From Anoplolepis gracilipes (taxonomy: Eukaryota > Arthropoda > Insecta > Hymenoptera > Formicidae): a stretch of DNA of 64,000 nucleotides. Position 1 is the first letter of the stretch; each line of letters starts with the position of its first letter. The position numbers were made by a program, and so were the translations under genes. The DNA lies in the NCBI RefSeq assembly GCF_047496725.1, contig NC_132976.1, forward strand, positions 3,766,001 to 3,830,000, read 5' to 3'. Below are positions 1 through 13,439 of this stretch, piece after piece. The notes under the pieces were generated by a model. It saw only the letters and a program-made list of their open reading frames with translations, searched no databases and was not told where the DNA came from.

Positions 1-495
1 TCTGATAATTATAATTTTATAATAGTTCTGTGGAATTTTTCTATTTTTGTTATCGTACCGGATGGAAGCCAATATATTGGCTCTATAAGGGTCGCTTATT
101 TTTCATAGTACAACACTATAATAATGATATAAAAATTCTTACTTTAAATTACAAAACTTTACAAAAAAATATGCCCGTCCTTTAAAGTTTAAAGAAGTTA
201 AATTAACAAAATAAAATTTGAGAAGAATAGAAAAAATATTTTTTGATTATACAAAATATATAGTCAACTCTAACTTTTTGTTGAATTTTATAGATTGCAT
301 TACATGCATCAGGCACATTTGTTTACTTTTTGTAAATTACTTTTTTGTGCCAGAGGGAAGGACAAGCACCTTCCTTACTCTCCTGTTCTACCCTGGCTAT
401 GTCCATTGATAGAATCATCCCCATCGCGTACATTCGTGTTATTATTCATTTTATTCGTATTTTTTTCTTATTGTTATATTTATTTGGTTACTTAC
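1..495 (-). other. Part of intron 5 of OR-1
   Basis: No coding exon is visible. The stretch at about 255-370 is homologous to intron 5 of OR-2 (about 7430-7550) and of pseudogene OR-3 (about 13570-13690), which supports reading it as intron rather than intergenic DNA. Confidence 0.6.
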
Positions 496-1145
496 TTGTG
501 TTATTAGCATTTCTCCTACGAAGCAATATAAGCACATGTGGCCGGTAATGTTAAACGTCGTAGATGTTAAGTATATCACACGGATCATTGAAATTTTCGT
601 TTCTTTCGTGAATACCTAAGATAAATAATACTGTCACAAATAATGCGTGAAACATAACATTATTTTGAGAAGAAATTTAATTAATTATTACACTGCGTTG
701 TTCGTTAAACATTAAGAGACTATTGATTTATGATTTCGAGCTTATATATATATATATATGTATAATTTGATATCCGTGTATAATAAAATATAATAATAAT
801 AATAAAATATATTATATATAGGGATCTACCTATATAAAGGGTACCTGGTAATTATATAATATCTGGAAATTACACCCTGCATATACGTAAAGGTTTACTG
901 TTTATAAATGTCCGAGTAAATATTTTGCAATTAAATAAAATTACAAAAAGATTTAATAAAAAAATTTGCACAACTTTGCGTCTGCTACGAAGTGCCTAAC
1001 AAAAATTTATTTTACTCGTCATCTTTTCGAGTTATGAAGGTCATTTTCATTTTTTAAATGTAGAAATTTTTTTATATAAATTATTAATTTCTCGCAATAT
1101 TTTGTGTAAAAAGTCATAAGAGTATAATAGTAAAAAGACCTAGTA

Positions 1146-1176
<31 letters not shown>

Positions 1177-4062
1177 AAACATAAATTATTATATGCTATA
1201 TAGTAAAAATAAAAATAAAGAATTGAAAAAACACTGAATATTATTTTCTTTTAATAAAATAAAATTATGCATTTTAAAAATAACAATTTAAAAAGTTCTT
1301 TGTTTTGTAAATAAATTTGTATTCTACGAAGTTTCCAAAATATAATTCACACATTTTTTGTTTTATTTTAATATTGTAATTTATTATTGTATAATTATTA
1401 GTGAGAGACAGAGATTTTCAAACTGGATAGATTAAATAATAATTGACAAAGGAATTTTTTTTAAGACTTACTATGACAGTCAAAAAGCCTATTAGACAGA
1501 ATAGAATGGCGAAATAAAGTACCAATACGAGTAGCAATAGAGTGAATATACTTTTGATAATGTCGAAATATCTGAAAGAAGAATGTAGTTAGAGCGATTT
1601 CTCAAATATATTTGAGATCACATGAAAAATTTGTAAAAAGATAGACATATTTAATTTTATAATTTTTGCTGCTAAAATTCAACACAAAACTCGATTAGCC
1701 GTATATGATCCTCGACGATGAAAGTGAGATCGTCGTAAAAGGTTTTATATTGCTTCATCTTGATCAATCGTTTTCTCAAATTTTCCATTTGACCACACAA
1801 GTGGAATACCAATAACCCGAGTAGATTATCCACGCCAGTGTAACATAGAACTGTGATTATTAGTAGCACAGTTTGTGTCATAAAAGTGAGCTCGTAATAC
1901 GGACTCCGATCTTTGTCATAGAAGTAATATGTTTCGAACGGTAGGATTTTAGCCGAATCAGTGATGTGCGGTATGTATCTCAATGATATTCCGAAGTAAG
2001 GTAGAGTAATGAGAAAATTGAATCCTAAGATCATGAAGACGTATCCGACGATGAGGATGGTTCGCGCTCTTCGTGCGTATTTTATCATCACACGCTGCTC
2101 TTTCTCGCTCTTGGCTTTCAGCCAATCGTTGGTGATCATGTTCAACGCCAGGGTAAGATCTTTAATAAAATTGCAAATTATATTCTAGTTTCAAAAACTT
2201 TATCAAAAATGTTTCCAAAATGAATATTAACGATATCGTTTTGCTAGGTTGTTTGGATTTTATTTTTTGTTTATGTCGTGTTATTTGTACAGCATAATTA
2301 AAAATATAGGCAACGACGAGAATACAAATAACGTTTTCATTGATATGTTATATTTTTGGGATTATTCTTCACTTGACGTCAATCGAATTCACGTATCGGG
2401 TTAATCGATATCGAACATAAGAATTGTGTGTCGGAGATGGAATGTGTTAATTAAATTTCTAAACAGTCATTACCAGCCTTTTTCCATCGTATGATTATCA
2501 GTTTTATTGTCGTCGAGAACATCCCTAGACTGATTGTGAGACAGTCAATTATTGTTAACATGTTACCCCAATTTTTCACTATCGACTGCATCGAGGGAAT
2601 CACACCGACGAAAACGAGCAAGAAGAAGGAGAATATAATGCGTGAATTCGATAAAAATCTGTCGTAGGCATTTTCGTAATCTCTTGGCCATAAGCCAATC
2701 ATGTTCAGCGCAAAGCGATTCAGATTAATTGCCCATTCTAAATCTGTATATATAAGTAAATTTAATTTTTTATTATAAGCATACATTATGCTAAGTTTGT
2801 AGATACGGTAAATACATAATATCAGAAAAATATATTTCGAATGTATTTGTTTTGAAAAATTTATTAATTAATGTAATTTAAATTTTTAACACTTTTGTTA
2901 TTATTAATACATATTCTATTAACGAAATATTTGCATATCTAAAGAAATATTTTAGTTAAGTATATATGTACATACACACAGTCTGTTCAAAATTTGCTGC
3001 AACTTTCTTTTTAAATTTTTTCCTATATTGCACTCCCGCAATTACTGGTTGCGTTATGAAACTTGAAATTTTAGCTATAATCACTTAAAAGTTTTAAAGC
3101 TCTAGCACATTTGTTTTAAGATTAAATGTGGCAGTATTTTATTGGTTCTTGTCGAAAAAATACTGCGGAATAACATTAAATTTTGTTATAAGCTGGGAAA
3201 AACAGGTGACGAAACATACGAAATGATAAAAAGTGTAAATGATAGTGATTGTTTAGATCGTTTCAACATTTTTAAGTGGACCGAAGAAGGTGCGTATGCA
3301 AAAGGGAGCTGAATCAAGCTTTGTCCATGGTTTTCTTCGATTCGAAAAAAAACATTCACAAGAAATTTATATGGAAAGATCAAACAGTGAATACTTATTA
3401 TTATTAAGATGTTCTGAATCATTTGTAGAATAGAATTTTACGAGTTCAATTAAATATCGAAAGCAAGAGTCTTGATCACTTCAGAAAAGGCTTCAAAATG
3501 CTTAAATATTCTTGTATTCACATGATTTGGCTCTGTGTGACTTCTCTCTATTCTTAAAAGTCAAGTTAACAATGAAAGGAAAGCGTTACGACACCATTCA
3601 GGACATCCAAAAGTTTGATCATGCTTTTAAAGTAAATCCGAAAATGAAATACACACAGTAACTTCTTAAAAAAATTTTTTACTCGCTTCTAGCGTTGTAT
3701 AGACTCAGGAGTGATTTCAAATTAAAAAAAAAATTAATTAATTGACGTTTTGAATTTTGTAAATACTAGTCGCACCAGAGTTTGAACAGACTGTGTATAT
3801 TAATAATTTTATACATATTACATATTATCTGAAAATTTTTATTTAATTTTTTTCCAATAACGTCGCCAAATTTATGAATGCTACTACAATATTTATTTTA
3901 ACCAAACAGAAATTCTTCAAGGAATTTCTGTATTGGCATTTTTTTATTTTTTAATTTTTCTATTTTATTTTATTTTATTGTATTTTTATTTGCATTTATA
4001 TCTTTATTTAAAGTTTATTTATTTTTACGAATTGACTTATAATTTTTGTTGGGTAATTAATA

Positions 4063-4100
<38 letters not shown>

Positions 4101-4384
4101 TGTGGATTTTTGGTTGTGGTGTTGTTAATATTGTGTATTGTATGTATATGATTGTAACCCCAAGGGAAACTATAAACTTTACTACTGCTATTATTTTAAT
4201 CAAACAAGTACAGGAAAAATTGAAATGTCTGTAATTTTATTAATTAAAAATAAAAATAAATTATAAATATATATACATAATGTGTTTCAAGAATTTCATT
4301 ATAAAGAGACATGTATTATAGCTTGTGATTGTCACTGATATTATTGTGAGGACCTGCGTATTTTTTGGCTATAGTAGTATCCAT
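496..4384 (-). CDS. Odorant receptor OR-1, 3' partial (exons 1-5)
   Basis: Insect odorant receptor (7tm_6), a ligand-gated channel subunit with seven membrane segments that works with Orco in sensory neurons. Exons on the minus strand: 4354-4384, 2474-2743, 1691-2159, 1472-1571 and 496-615, giving 330 codons with no stop. Exon 1 encodes MDTTIAKKYA and splices into DLEWAINLNRFALNMIGLWP at the start of exon 2. Exon 3 has NDWLKAKSEKEQ and LLVFHLCGQMENLK. Exon 5 ends GHMCLYCFVGEMLITQ before a GTAAGT donor. The last two exons (156 and about 57 nt in OR-2) are not in the window. Intron 5 of OR-2 is 558 bp, so exon 6 should lie just left of base 1. Exon lengths and phases match OR-2 exactly. The family assignment is secure; the ligand is unknown. 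Confidence 0.9.
2977..3796 (+). mobile_element. Internally deleted mariner remnant, unit 1
   Basis: Terminal inverted repeats begin ACACAGTCTGTTCAAA at both ends and are flanked by TA-rich sequence. On the plus strand, near 3175-3305, a mariner transposase N-terminal motif is readable (FCYKLGKTGDETYEMI, then FKWTEEG). Near 3520-3660 a C-terminal part is readable (DLALCDFSLFLKVK, then KGKRYDTIQDIQKF). The middle, including most of the catalytic domain, is missing, so the copy is dead. It lies between exon 1 and exon 2 of OR-1, that is, in intron 1. A near-identical copy lies at the same place in OR-2. Confidence 0.8.
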
Positions 4385-4558
4385 ACTGAGACACATAAAA
4401 CTACTGGCAGTATTTTGCACAAAAAATATATTTTTTAAACTTCTAGGAATGATATCTGTTCTGCATCAAAGTTTCTAAGTTTGATAGGGTGTCGTATGAA
4501 AAGATGTTGAAATATTGTAGTAAATGTTGCACGCGTCATAATTGTCAGGTGTTCATTC

Positions 4559-4566
4559 TTATAACA
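4559..4566 (-). promoter_or_regulatory. TATA-like box of OR-1
   Basis: The minus strand reads TTATAAG within the sequence GTTATAAGAATGAACACC, about 175 bp upstream of the OR-1 start codon. The same motif and spacing occur in OR-4, OR-5 and OR-6 (around 22421, 29406 and 38182). The motif is degraded in OR-2 and lost in pseudogene OR-3. The promoter role is inferred from conservation and position only. Confidence 0.4.
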
Positions 4567-4639
4567 AAATACAAGTAGAGAAGCAGAAATGAGTATAGCA
4601 ACGTATAACACATAGCAGGGCCGCAATATGTGAATGTTG

Positions 4640-4900
4640 TACAAACTATATTGTATTTTTGTTTAATAATGTTTTAAGTTAGCGATTTAAATTTATCAAC
4701 ACGATGATTATGATAGATTTTATGTTACAACAAATATATTATTCTGTAATAAATATAAACTTAATTATATTAATTAATGAGAAAATATATAATTTATAGA
4801 AAAATATTTTGAGAATTCTTAATTATAATACGTCTTTGTGTTTTCAAAGTAATTGCAATGTTTAGGTTTTTCAAAATATTAATGAAATTATTTTGAATGT

Positions 4901-4954
<54 letters not shown>

Positions 4955-5340
4955 AGAGCTCCTCTCACGCGGTTCTTTCTCGTCTATAGAAATTAATATG
5001 CGCCCCTGTGTTCTTTACATATTTCTAGTTTATAAAGTTTGAAATTATACGTCCCTTGTAATATATCCCCTAATAAAGAGGTTTTTACATTAGGGTGACA
5101 GCGCGCTTTAAAATTTTAATGAGATCCTTTCTCTCATAGCATATCCCTTCTATTCGAACAATGGTGGAGCATGCGCGTTTGACATATACATTCCAGTGTC
5201 CTTTTAGAGATCATTCGACTTTCCATGCGTGCAGTACAGACAATACATTTGTAGTAATACGTTATTGCATTGTTATATTGGTGACAAGTGTTTTATATTG
5301 TGTTGCACTGGGACATATTTAGCTAAAGTTTCGTAATGAT
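4640..5340 (-). promoter_or_regulatory. Conserved OR upstream block, unit 1
   Basis: This non-coding block recurs upstream of every gene in the OR-1 to OR-6 clade (about 11710-12450, 17080-17650, 22500-23207, 29480-30202 and 38280-39070). Its most constant part, at 5151-5200, contains the core AAGCATGCGCGTTTGACATA or close variants, 720-780 bp before the start codon. It also holds a long T run (about 4903-4953). No open reading frame is conserved between copies, so a cis-regulatory or 5' flank role is more likely than coding. Confidence 0.45.
4903..4953. repeat. Poly-T tract of about 50 bp
   Basis: Uninterrupted T run. The equivalent positions in units 2 and 3 have about 30 and 22 T, and units 4-6 have under 10, so the tract has expanded in unit 1. 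Confidence 0.9.
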
Positions 5341-6168
5341 GTTTCCTTGTATTAAGAAGAAAGTGATTAATGCTATTTACAAATATAGTTAACATATACA
5401 TCTTTATTGTGTTAATAGTGCTGTTATGTTTGTGGAAAGAGTGTCATGAATGATAATATTGCAGTATTGTAATTTTGATAATACAATTGAGATAAGCGAA
5501 AGATTTTACATTTCTGGACGAGCTAAACAAACAGCTAAAATCATTGATGAATCTTAATGTACGGTGAGAATTTTGAATTTTAGAAATTTTAACGAGTATT
5601 ATTAATTCGTTATGTTACGGGATAATTGTTTAATTCGTTTTGGTATACACTACTAGTACAAACAAAGATTTGATGTATGAAAAACCAACACCTTTTTTTA
5701 CTTGTTGGTCAATAGCGGTCGAGGTAATCGATAAGTTCGATCGTCAGTGACACACATGTACATGCGTAGTATGTTCGTCAACGTTCATCATTAACGTTAT
5801 CACTGTCAGACACAAATGTATCGCGTATCATGGATAGGTGGCAATAAATTTGTTAATTATAGTTTAATTTTTATTTATATATATTACATCTATTTATATT
5901 ATCAATTTATTTATGTTATATAATAAATTTATACTATAAACTTACATTATAAACAATGCTTTGGAAAATTGTTACAAAACCTTTTATTAAGAAATAATAT
6001 TTTAAATAACCAGTTTTTATCACGAGAAGAATAATGTTATATATGTCGATTAATTGCTATATAATTTTGTATGTAATATACATTGTTCTCTACTTTCCTC
6101 TTTTTGTATTCCGATGAATATATAATAATATGTGATATCTTTTTCTTGCAAACTCTAAAATTACAGTT

Positions 6169-6311
6169 TTATGAATTTTGCCTTTTAAGTAGAATTGATA
6201 AATAGCCACATGAAGTTTTTATTAACTGAAAAAAATTAACAAAATAATGAATTTATTTTATAACATATGATGTGTGTATTTCGACAATTATAAGAGAATA
6301 AAGTAAATGTC

Positions 6312-6353
<42 letters not shown>

Positions 6354-9300
6354 ATGTGTGTATGTGTGTGTGTGTGTGTATATATGTATGTATATAATCT
6401 ATTAATATATATTATTTAAAAAAAATATTTTTTATTATATATATTTTCTAATTTTAAGAGAAGACGTTTTTGAATATTAGATAAATATTCTCTTGATTAA
6501 TTAAATTAAATAATTTTATATAAAATATCTTTGCTTTATTATTTTCTAATATTCCATTATAATATTTCATATAATGTGTAATATGTATTTTGTGAAATTT
6601 TGTTTACATTCTTTATAAACAATATTGCAATGAGAAGCTTATAATCTGCATATCTATGATAGTAGTGCAATTTTTTTCTAAATATAGATTATATACAAAC
6701 ATTTATATAAAGAACTATATTATGCATAAAAATTGTATAATATAAAAATGTATTTATAGTAGAAAAATATTTTAAACGGTATAATATTAGAGATTTTATA
6801 TAAAAATATATGTAATCTATAAAATATTTTAGTGTAACGGGTGTGCATATAGGTGTATGCGATAAAAATTGCTTGCCGAGAGAGATTGGTTGTATAAAGG
6901 ATTAAAATATTAACAGATAAATGACGCTTACGTCGCAAAACATCGATAGTGTCATAGGAAACATATTTCCGGCTGTAATATACAGAGGCTTGTTGGCCTG
7001 TATCATTATCAAAATCAGAGTCCTCGCCTGTTCTGGCTCCAACGTGTACCATTCGCATTCATACACTCCTTGATATACGCCTTCGCTCTTATCATAAATA
7101 ATAATTCATAGATAATAGAAAGAATCATGGACGTAGCCAGAATTTTATTTGGGGGTAAAAGGGGAAGGGATAAAAATTTATAAAACAATAAAAATTTACT
7201 ACTACTATTTATATTATTATTATTATTAAAAAAATTTTTTTTATTATTAAACGGGAAAAAACATGGTAAACAGATTAATTCTCTAAGCTGGTGGCTTTAA
7301 GCTGGCAATAAATTGTGAGATCTTAATGAGTTAATAAAATTCCAAAAGTTCCTAACGTTTTTATATTTATTTTCATGAAACATTGCAAATCTTTTCTTTC
7401 CGTTTTATACAAAATATATACTCAACTCTAATTTTATTTGTTTATTTTGTAGATTGTACTACATGCATCAGGTATATTTCTTTACTTTATGTAAATGTAA
7501 ATTACTTTTCTGTGTCGGACGAAAGGACAAGCGCCTCCCCTTTTAACCCAATCTAGCTACGTCCATAGATAGATTCATTTATCGCTTACATTTATTATTT
7601 TTTTCCGCACTTTTTCTTTATTGTCATATTGACTTAATTACTTACGTGAGCTATTAGAATCTCCCCTACCACGCAATATAAGCACATGTGGCCAAAAATG
7701 TCTAACCCTACAGATATCAGATACATCAAACGGAACATTGACATTTCCTTTCCTTCCGTGAGTACCTAGGATCAAATCAATATATTATCACAAATATATT
7801 ATCAATATATTATTACAAATAATGGCGTTATTTTGACAAGATATTTAATTTATCACACTACTTTGATTATTCAAAATTAAGAGAATGTTAATTTATGATT
7901 TCGAGCTTATATACATATAATATAATTTCTACGTTTTATAAATGAATTTGTATTCTACAGAGTAGAATTCAAGAATATGAGTCCATATTTTTTTGTGGTC
8001 TCATTTATTATTGTATAATTGTATCATTATTGTGAGAAACAGACAAGATCTTGAAACTAGACAGACTAGACAGTATTGACAGACTAGAATGTTCCGTCTT
8101 TTAAAACATACTTCGACAATCAAAAAGCCGAATACACAGAATAGAATGGCGAAATAAAGTAGCAATTCGAGTAGCAATAAAGTAAATGTACCTTCCACAA
8201 TGTTGAAATATCTGAAAGAACAATGTAGTTAGAGCGATTTCATCAAATATATCTGAGATCACATGAAAAATATGTAAAAAGGTGGACACATTTAATTCTA
8301 TAATTTAAGCTGCTAAAATTCAACACGAAACTTGATTAGCCGTATATGATCCTCGACGACGAAGGTGAGATCGTTGCAAAAGGTTTTATATTGCCTGATA
8401 TTGATCAATCGTTCTTTCAAATTTTTCATTTGGCCACACAAGTGGAATACCAGTAACCCAAGTAGATTATCCACGCCGGTGTAAGATAGAGCTGCCATTA
8501 TTGCCAGCAGAGCCTGTGCCGTGAAAGTGAGCTCATAGTACGGACTCTGATCTTTGTCATAGAAGTCATATGTTTCCATTGGTAGGATTTTCTCCGAATC
8601 GGTGATGTTTGTTATGAATCTCAACGATATTCCGAAGTAAGGTAGAAAAATAATTAAATTGAGTGCTACAATCATGATAATGTATCCGAAGATGAGGATG
8701 GCTCGCGCTCTTTGTGCATATTTTACCATCACTCGCTGTTCTTTGTCGCTCTTAATCTTCAGCCAATCGTCGGTGATCATATTCAACGCCAGGGTAAGAT
8801 CTTTAACAAAATTGTGAATTATATATATGTATATATCAGTTTTTTTATATTATATATATATATATACTAGTTTTTCAAAACATTATCAAAATTTCTCTAA
8901 AATGGACATTCACGATCGTTTTGTTAAAAGTTGTTTGTATTGTATTTTTTTACACTGAGAAAAAAGTATCTGATATTTGTAACTATAATTGCATAGTAAA
9001 TTAATTATAGTTACTATTCTCATTTTTATTATTATTATTGCTATAGTGTTAATAAAAATAATCATATACATATAGTTATTATATAATTATGGTCGTTATT
9101 ATCATATTTATTGCATCTCTTATTATATCTTATCATATATCACAATTATGATACGTATAATTATATATATGGTTGCATGAACATATAAAAATAAGGCTAT
9201 GATAACAATAATATAGTTAACTATAATTCGCATTGTTAATATAACTATAAAAATATTGTTGCTTCCAAAAATGACTATAAATTTAGTTAAGTTATAGTAA

Positions 9301-11450
9301 ATACAACCATTTATTTTTCTCAGTGTACGTCGTGTTATTTATAGAGCATAATTAAAAATACACCGGCAATTGGTGAAAAATATTTAATAATATCAGTAAC
9401 GTTTTCGTCAATATGTTCTATTTTTTGAACTATTCTTTACATCACATCCATCGAATTCACGTATCGAGTTAATCGATGTCGCACATAAGAATTGTTCTCG
9501 AAAATCGAATGCGTTAATTAAATCTCTGACAGTCATTACCAGTTTGTTTCCATCGTACGATCACCAGTTTTGTTATTATCGTCAATAATGAAAGAGTGAC
9601 TATCAGATTGTCGGTTATCGCTAACATGTCACTCCATATTCTCGTTAATGAGTTTATCGAAGGAATTAAACCGATGAAAACGAACCATAGGAATGTGATT
9701 GTCGTACGTAAATCTGATAAAAATCTGTCGCAGGCATTTTCGTAAACTCTTGGCCATAAGCCAAAGATGTTCAACGCAAAGCGATTTAGTTTAATTGCCC
9801 ACTCTAAATCTATATATATATATATATATAAATAAATTTAATTTTTTGTTATAAGCGTAAATCAAGCTAAGTTTGTAGATATAGTAAATATATAATATCA
9901 AAAAAACATATTTTATATGTGTTTGTTTTGAAAAATTTATTAATTAATGTAATTTAAATTTTTAACACTTTTGTTATTATTAATACATATTCTATTAACG
10001 AAATATTTGCATATCTAAAGAAATATTTTAGTTAAGTATATATGTACATACACACAGTCTGTTCAGAATTTGGTGCAACTTTTTTTTTAAATTTTTTCCT
10101 GTACTGCACTCCCGTAATTACTTGTTGCGTTATAAAACTTGAAATTTCAGCTATAATCACTTAAAAGTTTTAAAGCTCTAGCACATTTGTTTTAAGATTA
10201 AATATGGTAGTATTTTATTGGTTCTCGTCGAAAAAATATTGCGGAATAACATTAAATTTTGTTATAAGCTGGGAAAAACAGGTGGCGAAACATACGAAAT
10301 GATAAAAAGTGTAAATGATAGTGATTGTTTAGATCGTTTCAACATTTTTAAGTGGACCGAAGAAGGTGCGTATGCAAAAGGGAGCTGAATCAAGCTTTGT
10401 CCATGGTTTTCTTCGATTCGAAAAAAAACATTCACAAGAAATTTATATGGAAAAATCACAAACAGTGAATACTTATTATTATTAAGATGTTCTGAATCAT
10501 TTGTAGAATAGAATTCTACGAGTTCAATTGAATATCGAAAGCAAGAGTCTTGATCACTTCAGAAAAGGCTTCAAAATGCTTAAATATTCTTGTATTCACC
10601 TGATTTGGCTCTGTGTGACTTCTCTCTATTCTTAAAAGTCAAGTTAACAATGAAAGGAAAGCGTTACGACACCATTCAGGACATCCAAAAGTTTGATCAT
10701 GCTTTTAAAGTAAATCCGAAAATGAAATACACACAGTAACTTCTTAAAAAAATTTTTTACTCGCTTCTAGCGTTGTATAGACTCAGGAGTGATTTCAAAT
10801 TTAAAAAAAAATTAAATAATTGACGTTTTGAATTTTGTAAATACTAGTCGCACCAGAGTTTGAACAGACTGTGTATATTAATAATTTTAAACATATTACA
10901 TATTATCTGAAAATTTTTATTTAATTTTTTTCCAATAACGTCGCCAAATTTATGAATGCTACTACAATATTTATTTTAACCAAACAGAAATTCTTCAAGG
11001 AATTTCTGTATTGGCATTTTTTTATTTTTTAATTTTTCTATTTTATTTTATTTTATTGTATTTTTATTTGCATTTATATCTTTATTTATAGTTTATTTTG
11101 ATTTACGAATTGACTCATAATTTTTGTTGGGTAATTAATACATTGTATATATATATATATATATGGTGTGGATTTTTGGTTGTGGTGTTGTTAATATTGT
11201 GTATTGCATGTATATGATTGTAACCCCAAGGGGAACTATAAACTTTACTACTACTACTATTTTAATCAAACAAGTACAGGCAAAATTGAAATGTCTGTAA
11301 TTTTATTAATTAAAAATAAAAATAAATTATAAATATATATACATAATGTGTTTCAAGAATTTCATTATAAAGAGACATGTATTATAGCTTGTGATTGTCA
11401 CTGATATTATTGTGAAGACCTGCGTATCTTTTGGCTATGGTAGTATCCAT
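6169..11450 (-). CDS. Odorant receptor OR-2, complete, 400 residues
   Basis: Insect OR (7tm_6). Exons on the minus strand: 11420-11450, 9540-9809, 8332-8800, 8112-8211, 7646-7765, 6932-7087 and 6169-6225, together 1203 nt with stop. The protein starts MDTTIAKRYA-D. Exon 2 carries NIFGLWPRVYENACDRFLSD and two membrane segments. Exon 3 carries NDWLKIKSDKEQ and LLVFHLCGQMKNLK. Exon 5 has GHMCLYCVVGEILIAH. Exon 6 begins SEGVYQGVYECEWYTLEP. Exon 7 has the family C-terminal signature LIKTSCGYLSILL. All introns are GT-AG and each splice keeps frame. The exon 1 start was chosen because Met-Asp-Thr and its splice phase recur in every gene of the array. No lesion was seen. Intron 2 holds a MITE absent from OR-1, and intron 1 holds the shared mariner remnant. 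Confidence 0.9.
6305..6400. repeat. TA/TG microsatellite
   Basis: A (TA)n run followed by interrupted (TG)n, in intron 6 of OR-2. Other sizeable simple repeats in the window: TA at about 4063-4098, 14880-14950, 44700-44740, 46793-46818 and 63419-63449. Confidence 0.9.
8953..9325. mobile_element. MITE with CACTGAGAAAAA inverted ends, TA target site
   Basis: The ends read CACTGAGAAAAA and its reverse complement, flanked by TA on both sides (8951-8952 and 9326-9327), as expected of Tc1/mariner-type non-autonomous elements. It is 373 bp, very AT-rich and without an ORF, in intron 2 of OR-2. OR-1 lacks it, with an uninterrupted homologous flank at about 2265-2280, so it inserted after the OR-1/OR-2 duplication. 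Confidence 0.8.
10053..10874 (+). mobile_element. Internally deleted mariner remnant, unit 2
   Basis: Nearly identical to the copy at 2977-3796, with the same ends, the same internal deletion and the same position in intron 1. The insertion therefore predates duplication of OR-1 and OR-2 and is not a second independent event. Confidence 0.8.
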
Positions 11451-11709
11451 ACTGAGACACATAAAACTACTGGCAGTATTTTGCACAAAAAATATATTTT
11501 TTAAACTTCTAGGAATGATATCTGTTCTGCATCAAAGTTTCTAAGTTTGATAGGGTGTCGTATGAAAAGATGTTGAAATATTGTAGTAAATGTTGCACGC
11601 GTCATAATTGTCAGGTGTTCATTCTCATAACAAAATAGAGGTAGAGAGGCGGAAATGAGTATAGCAACGTATAACACATAACAGGGGCGCAGTATGTGAA
11701 CGTTGTACA

Positions 11710-11966
11710 AACTATATTGTATTTTTGTTTAATAATGTTTTAAGTTAGCGATTTAAATTTATCAATACGATGATTATGATTGATTTTATGTTACAACAAA
11801 TATATTATTCTGTAATAAATATAAACTTAATTATATTAATTAATGAGAAAATATAAGTTATAGAAAAATATTTTGAGAATTCTTAATTATAATACTTCTT
11901 TGTGTTTCCAAATTATAATTGCAATGTTTAGGTTTTTCAAAATAATAATGAAATTATTTTGAATGT

Positions 11967-12001
<35 letters not shown>

Positions 12002-12450
12002 AGAGCTCCTCTCGCGCGGTTCTTTCTTGTCTATAGAAATTAATATGCGCCCCTGTGTTCTTTACATATTTCTAGTTTATAAAGTTTGAAATTATACGTC
12101 CCCTGTAATATATCCCCTAATAAAGAGGTTTTTACATTAGGGTGACAGCGCGCTTTAAAATTTTAATGAGAGAGATCTCTTTCTCTCATAGCATATCCCT
12201 TCTATTCGAACAATGGTAAAGCATGCGCGTTTGACATGTACATTCCAGTGTCCTCTTAGAGATCATTCGACTTTCCATGCGTGCAGTACAGACAATACAT
12301 TTGTAGTAATATGTTATTGCATTGTTATATCGTGACAAGTGTTTTACATTGTGTTGCACTGGGATATATTTCGCTAAAGTTTCGTAATGATGTTTCCTTG
12401 TATTAAGAAGAAAGTGATTAATGCTATTCACAAATATAGTTAACATATAC
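11710..12450 (-). promoter_or_regulatory. Conserved OR upstream block, unit 2
   Basis: Counterpart of the block upstream of OR-1, with the AAGCATGCGCGTTTGACAT core at about 12219-12237. The TATA-like motif near 11626 has changed to TTATGAG in this unit. Confidence 0.4.
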
Positions 12451-12927
12451 ATCTTTATTGTGTTAATAGTGCTGTTATGTTTGTGGAAAGAATGTCATGA
12501 ATGACAATATTGCAGTATTGTAATTTTGACAATACAATTGAGATAAGCGAAAGATTTAACATTTCTGGACGAGCTAAACGAACAGCTAAAATCATCGATG
12601 AATCTTAATGTACGGTGAGAATTTTTAATTTTAGAAATTTTAACGATAAGAAATTTTTACCTTTTTTTACTTGTTGGTCAATAGCAGTCGAGCAATCGGT
12701 AAGTTAGTTCGCCAGTGACACATATATAGTTAGTATATTTGTCAACGTCCATCATTAATGTTATCACTGTTAGACACAAATGTATCGCGTATCATAGATA
12801 GGTGACAAGGAATTTTTAATTATAATCTAATTTTTATTTTTATATGTTATTTCTACTTATATTATAAACTTATACTATAAACTTATATTATAGACAATGA
12901 TTTGCAAAATTGTTGCAAAGCATTTTG

Positions 12928-13230
12928 TTACGTCCAGACTCGAGAAAGGATGAGTCGACGGAAGGACGGTATCTACCTTTATCGAAACACGCTTATTACG
13001 CTTATTATCCGAGCGCTTCCGACTCGAACGAACTGTGCAAGGCTCAAGACCTGTCAACGACCTTGACAGTCGCTCTTACTAGGTCAGTAGGGCTAGGTAG
13101 TTCGTTCGGTGATTTCTTTTCGATAAGGGAATTTAATATCTATTACGCGGAACGGGACGTTGTAAGATTTAGGAATCAGGAACGGTATGAGAAAAGTCAA
13201 TTTTTAATTAACAGAAGTGATAAGTTTAAA
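12928..13230. mobile_element. GC-richer insertion, probable transposon fragment (LTR-like)
   Basis: Base composition changes abruptly from AT-rich flank to a GC-richer block starting GTTACGTCCAGACTCG. Homology with the unit 1 flank (about 5950-5990) stops at this point. An open frame runs through it, but its translation has no recognisable domain. It could be part of an LTR. It lies where the last two exons of OR-3 should be. Confidence 0.35.
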
Positions 13231-13439
13231 TTTATGCATTTATTTTTAAAAATGAGAAAGAATATATAAAAAAAACTTTAGAAAATTACACCATTTGTGA
13301 ATGATTAAAACTAATATTAACTATAAACAAAATTTTGAATTCGGTTTAGTGTGTGTGTGTGTGTGTGTGATCACGAGTGTTATACAAGTTCGGAAGGACA
13401 TCATTTAGAAAATCGGGGAGAGGAAGTGAGCAGATTTCT

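Noticed and set aside
3186..3422. Minus-strand frame conserved at 10262-10459
   Set aside because: Antisense of the mariner transposase remnant.
3933..4151. Tyr/Ile-rich frame
   Set aside because: TA microsatellite and AT-rich intron sequence.
4435..4644. Open frame upstream of OR-1 with a similar frame upstream of OR-2 (11501-11710) and partly OR-4 (22265-22492)
   Set aside because: The frame crosses the TATA-like word, is broken in units 3, 5 and 6, and has no splice link to exon 2. The similarity reflects duplicated promoter DNA, not a conserved protein.
12910..13269. 119-codon plus-strand frame in the GC-richer insertion
   Set aside because: No recognisable domain and no homologous frame. 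It spans the junction of foreign and local DNA.
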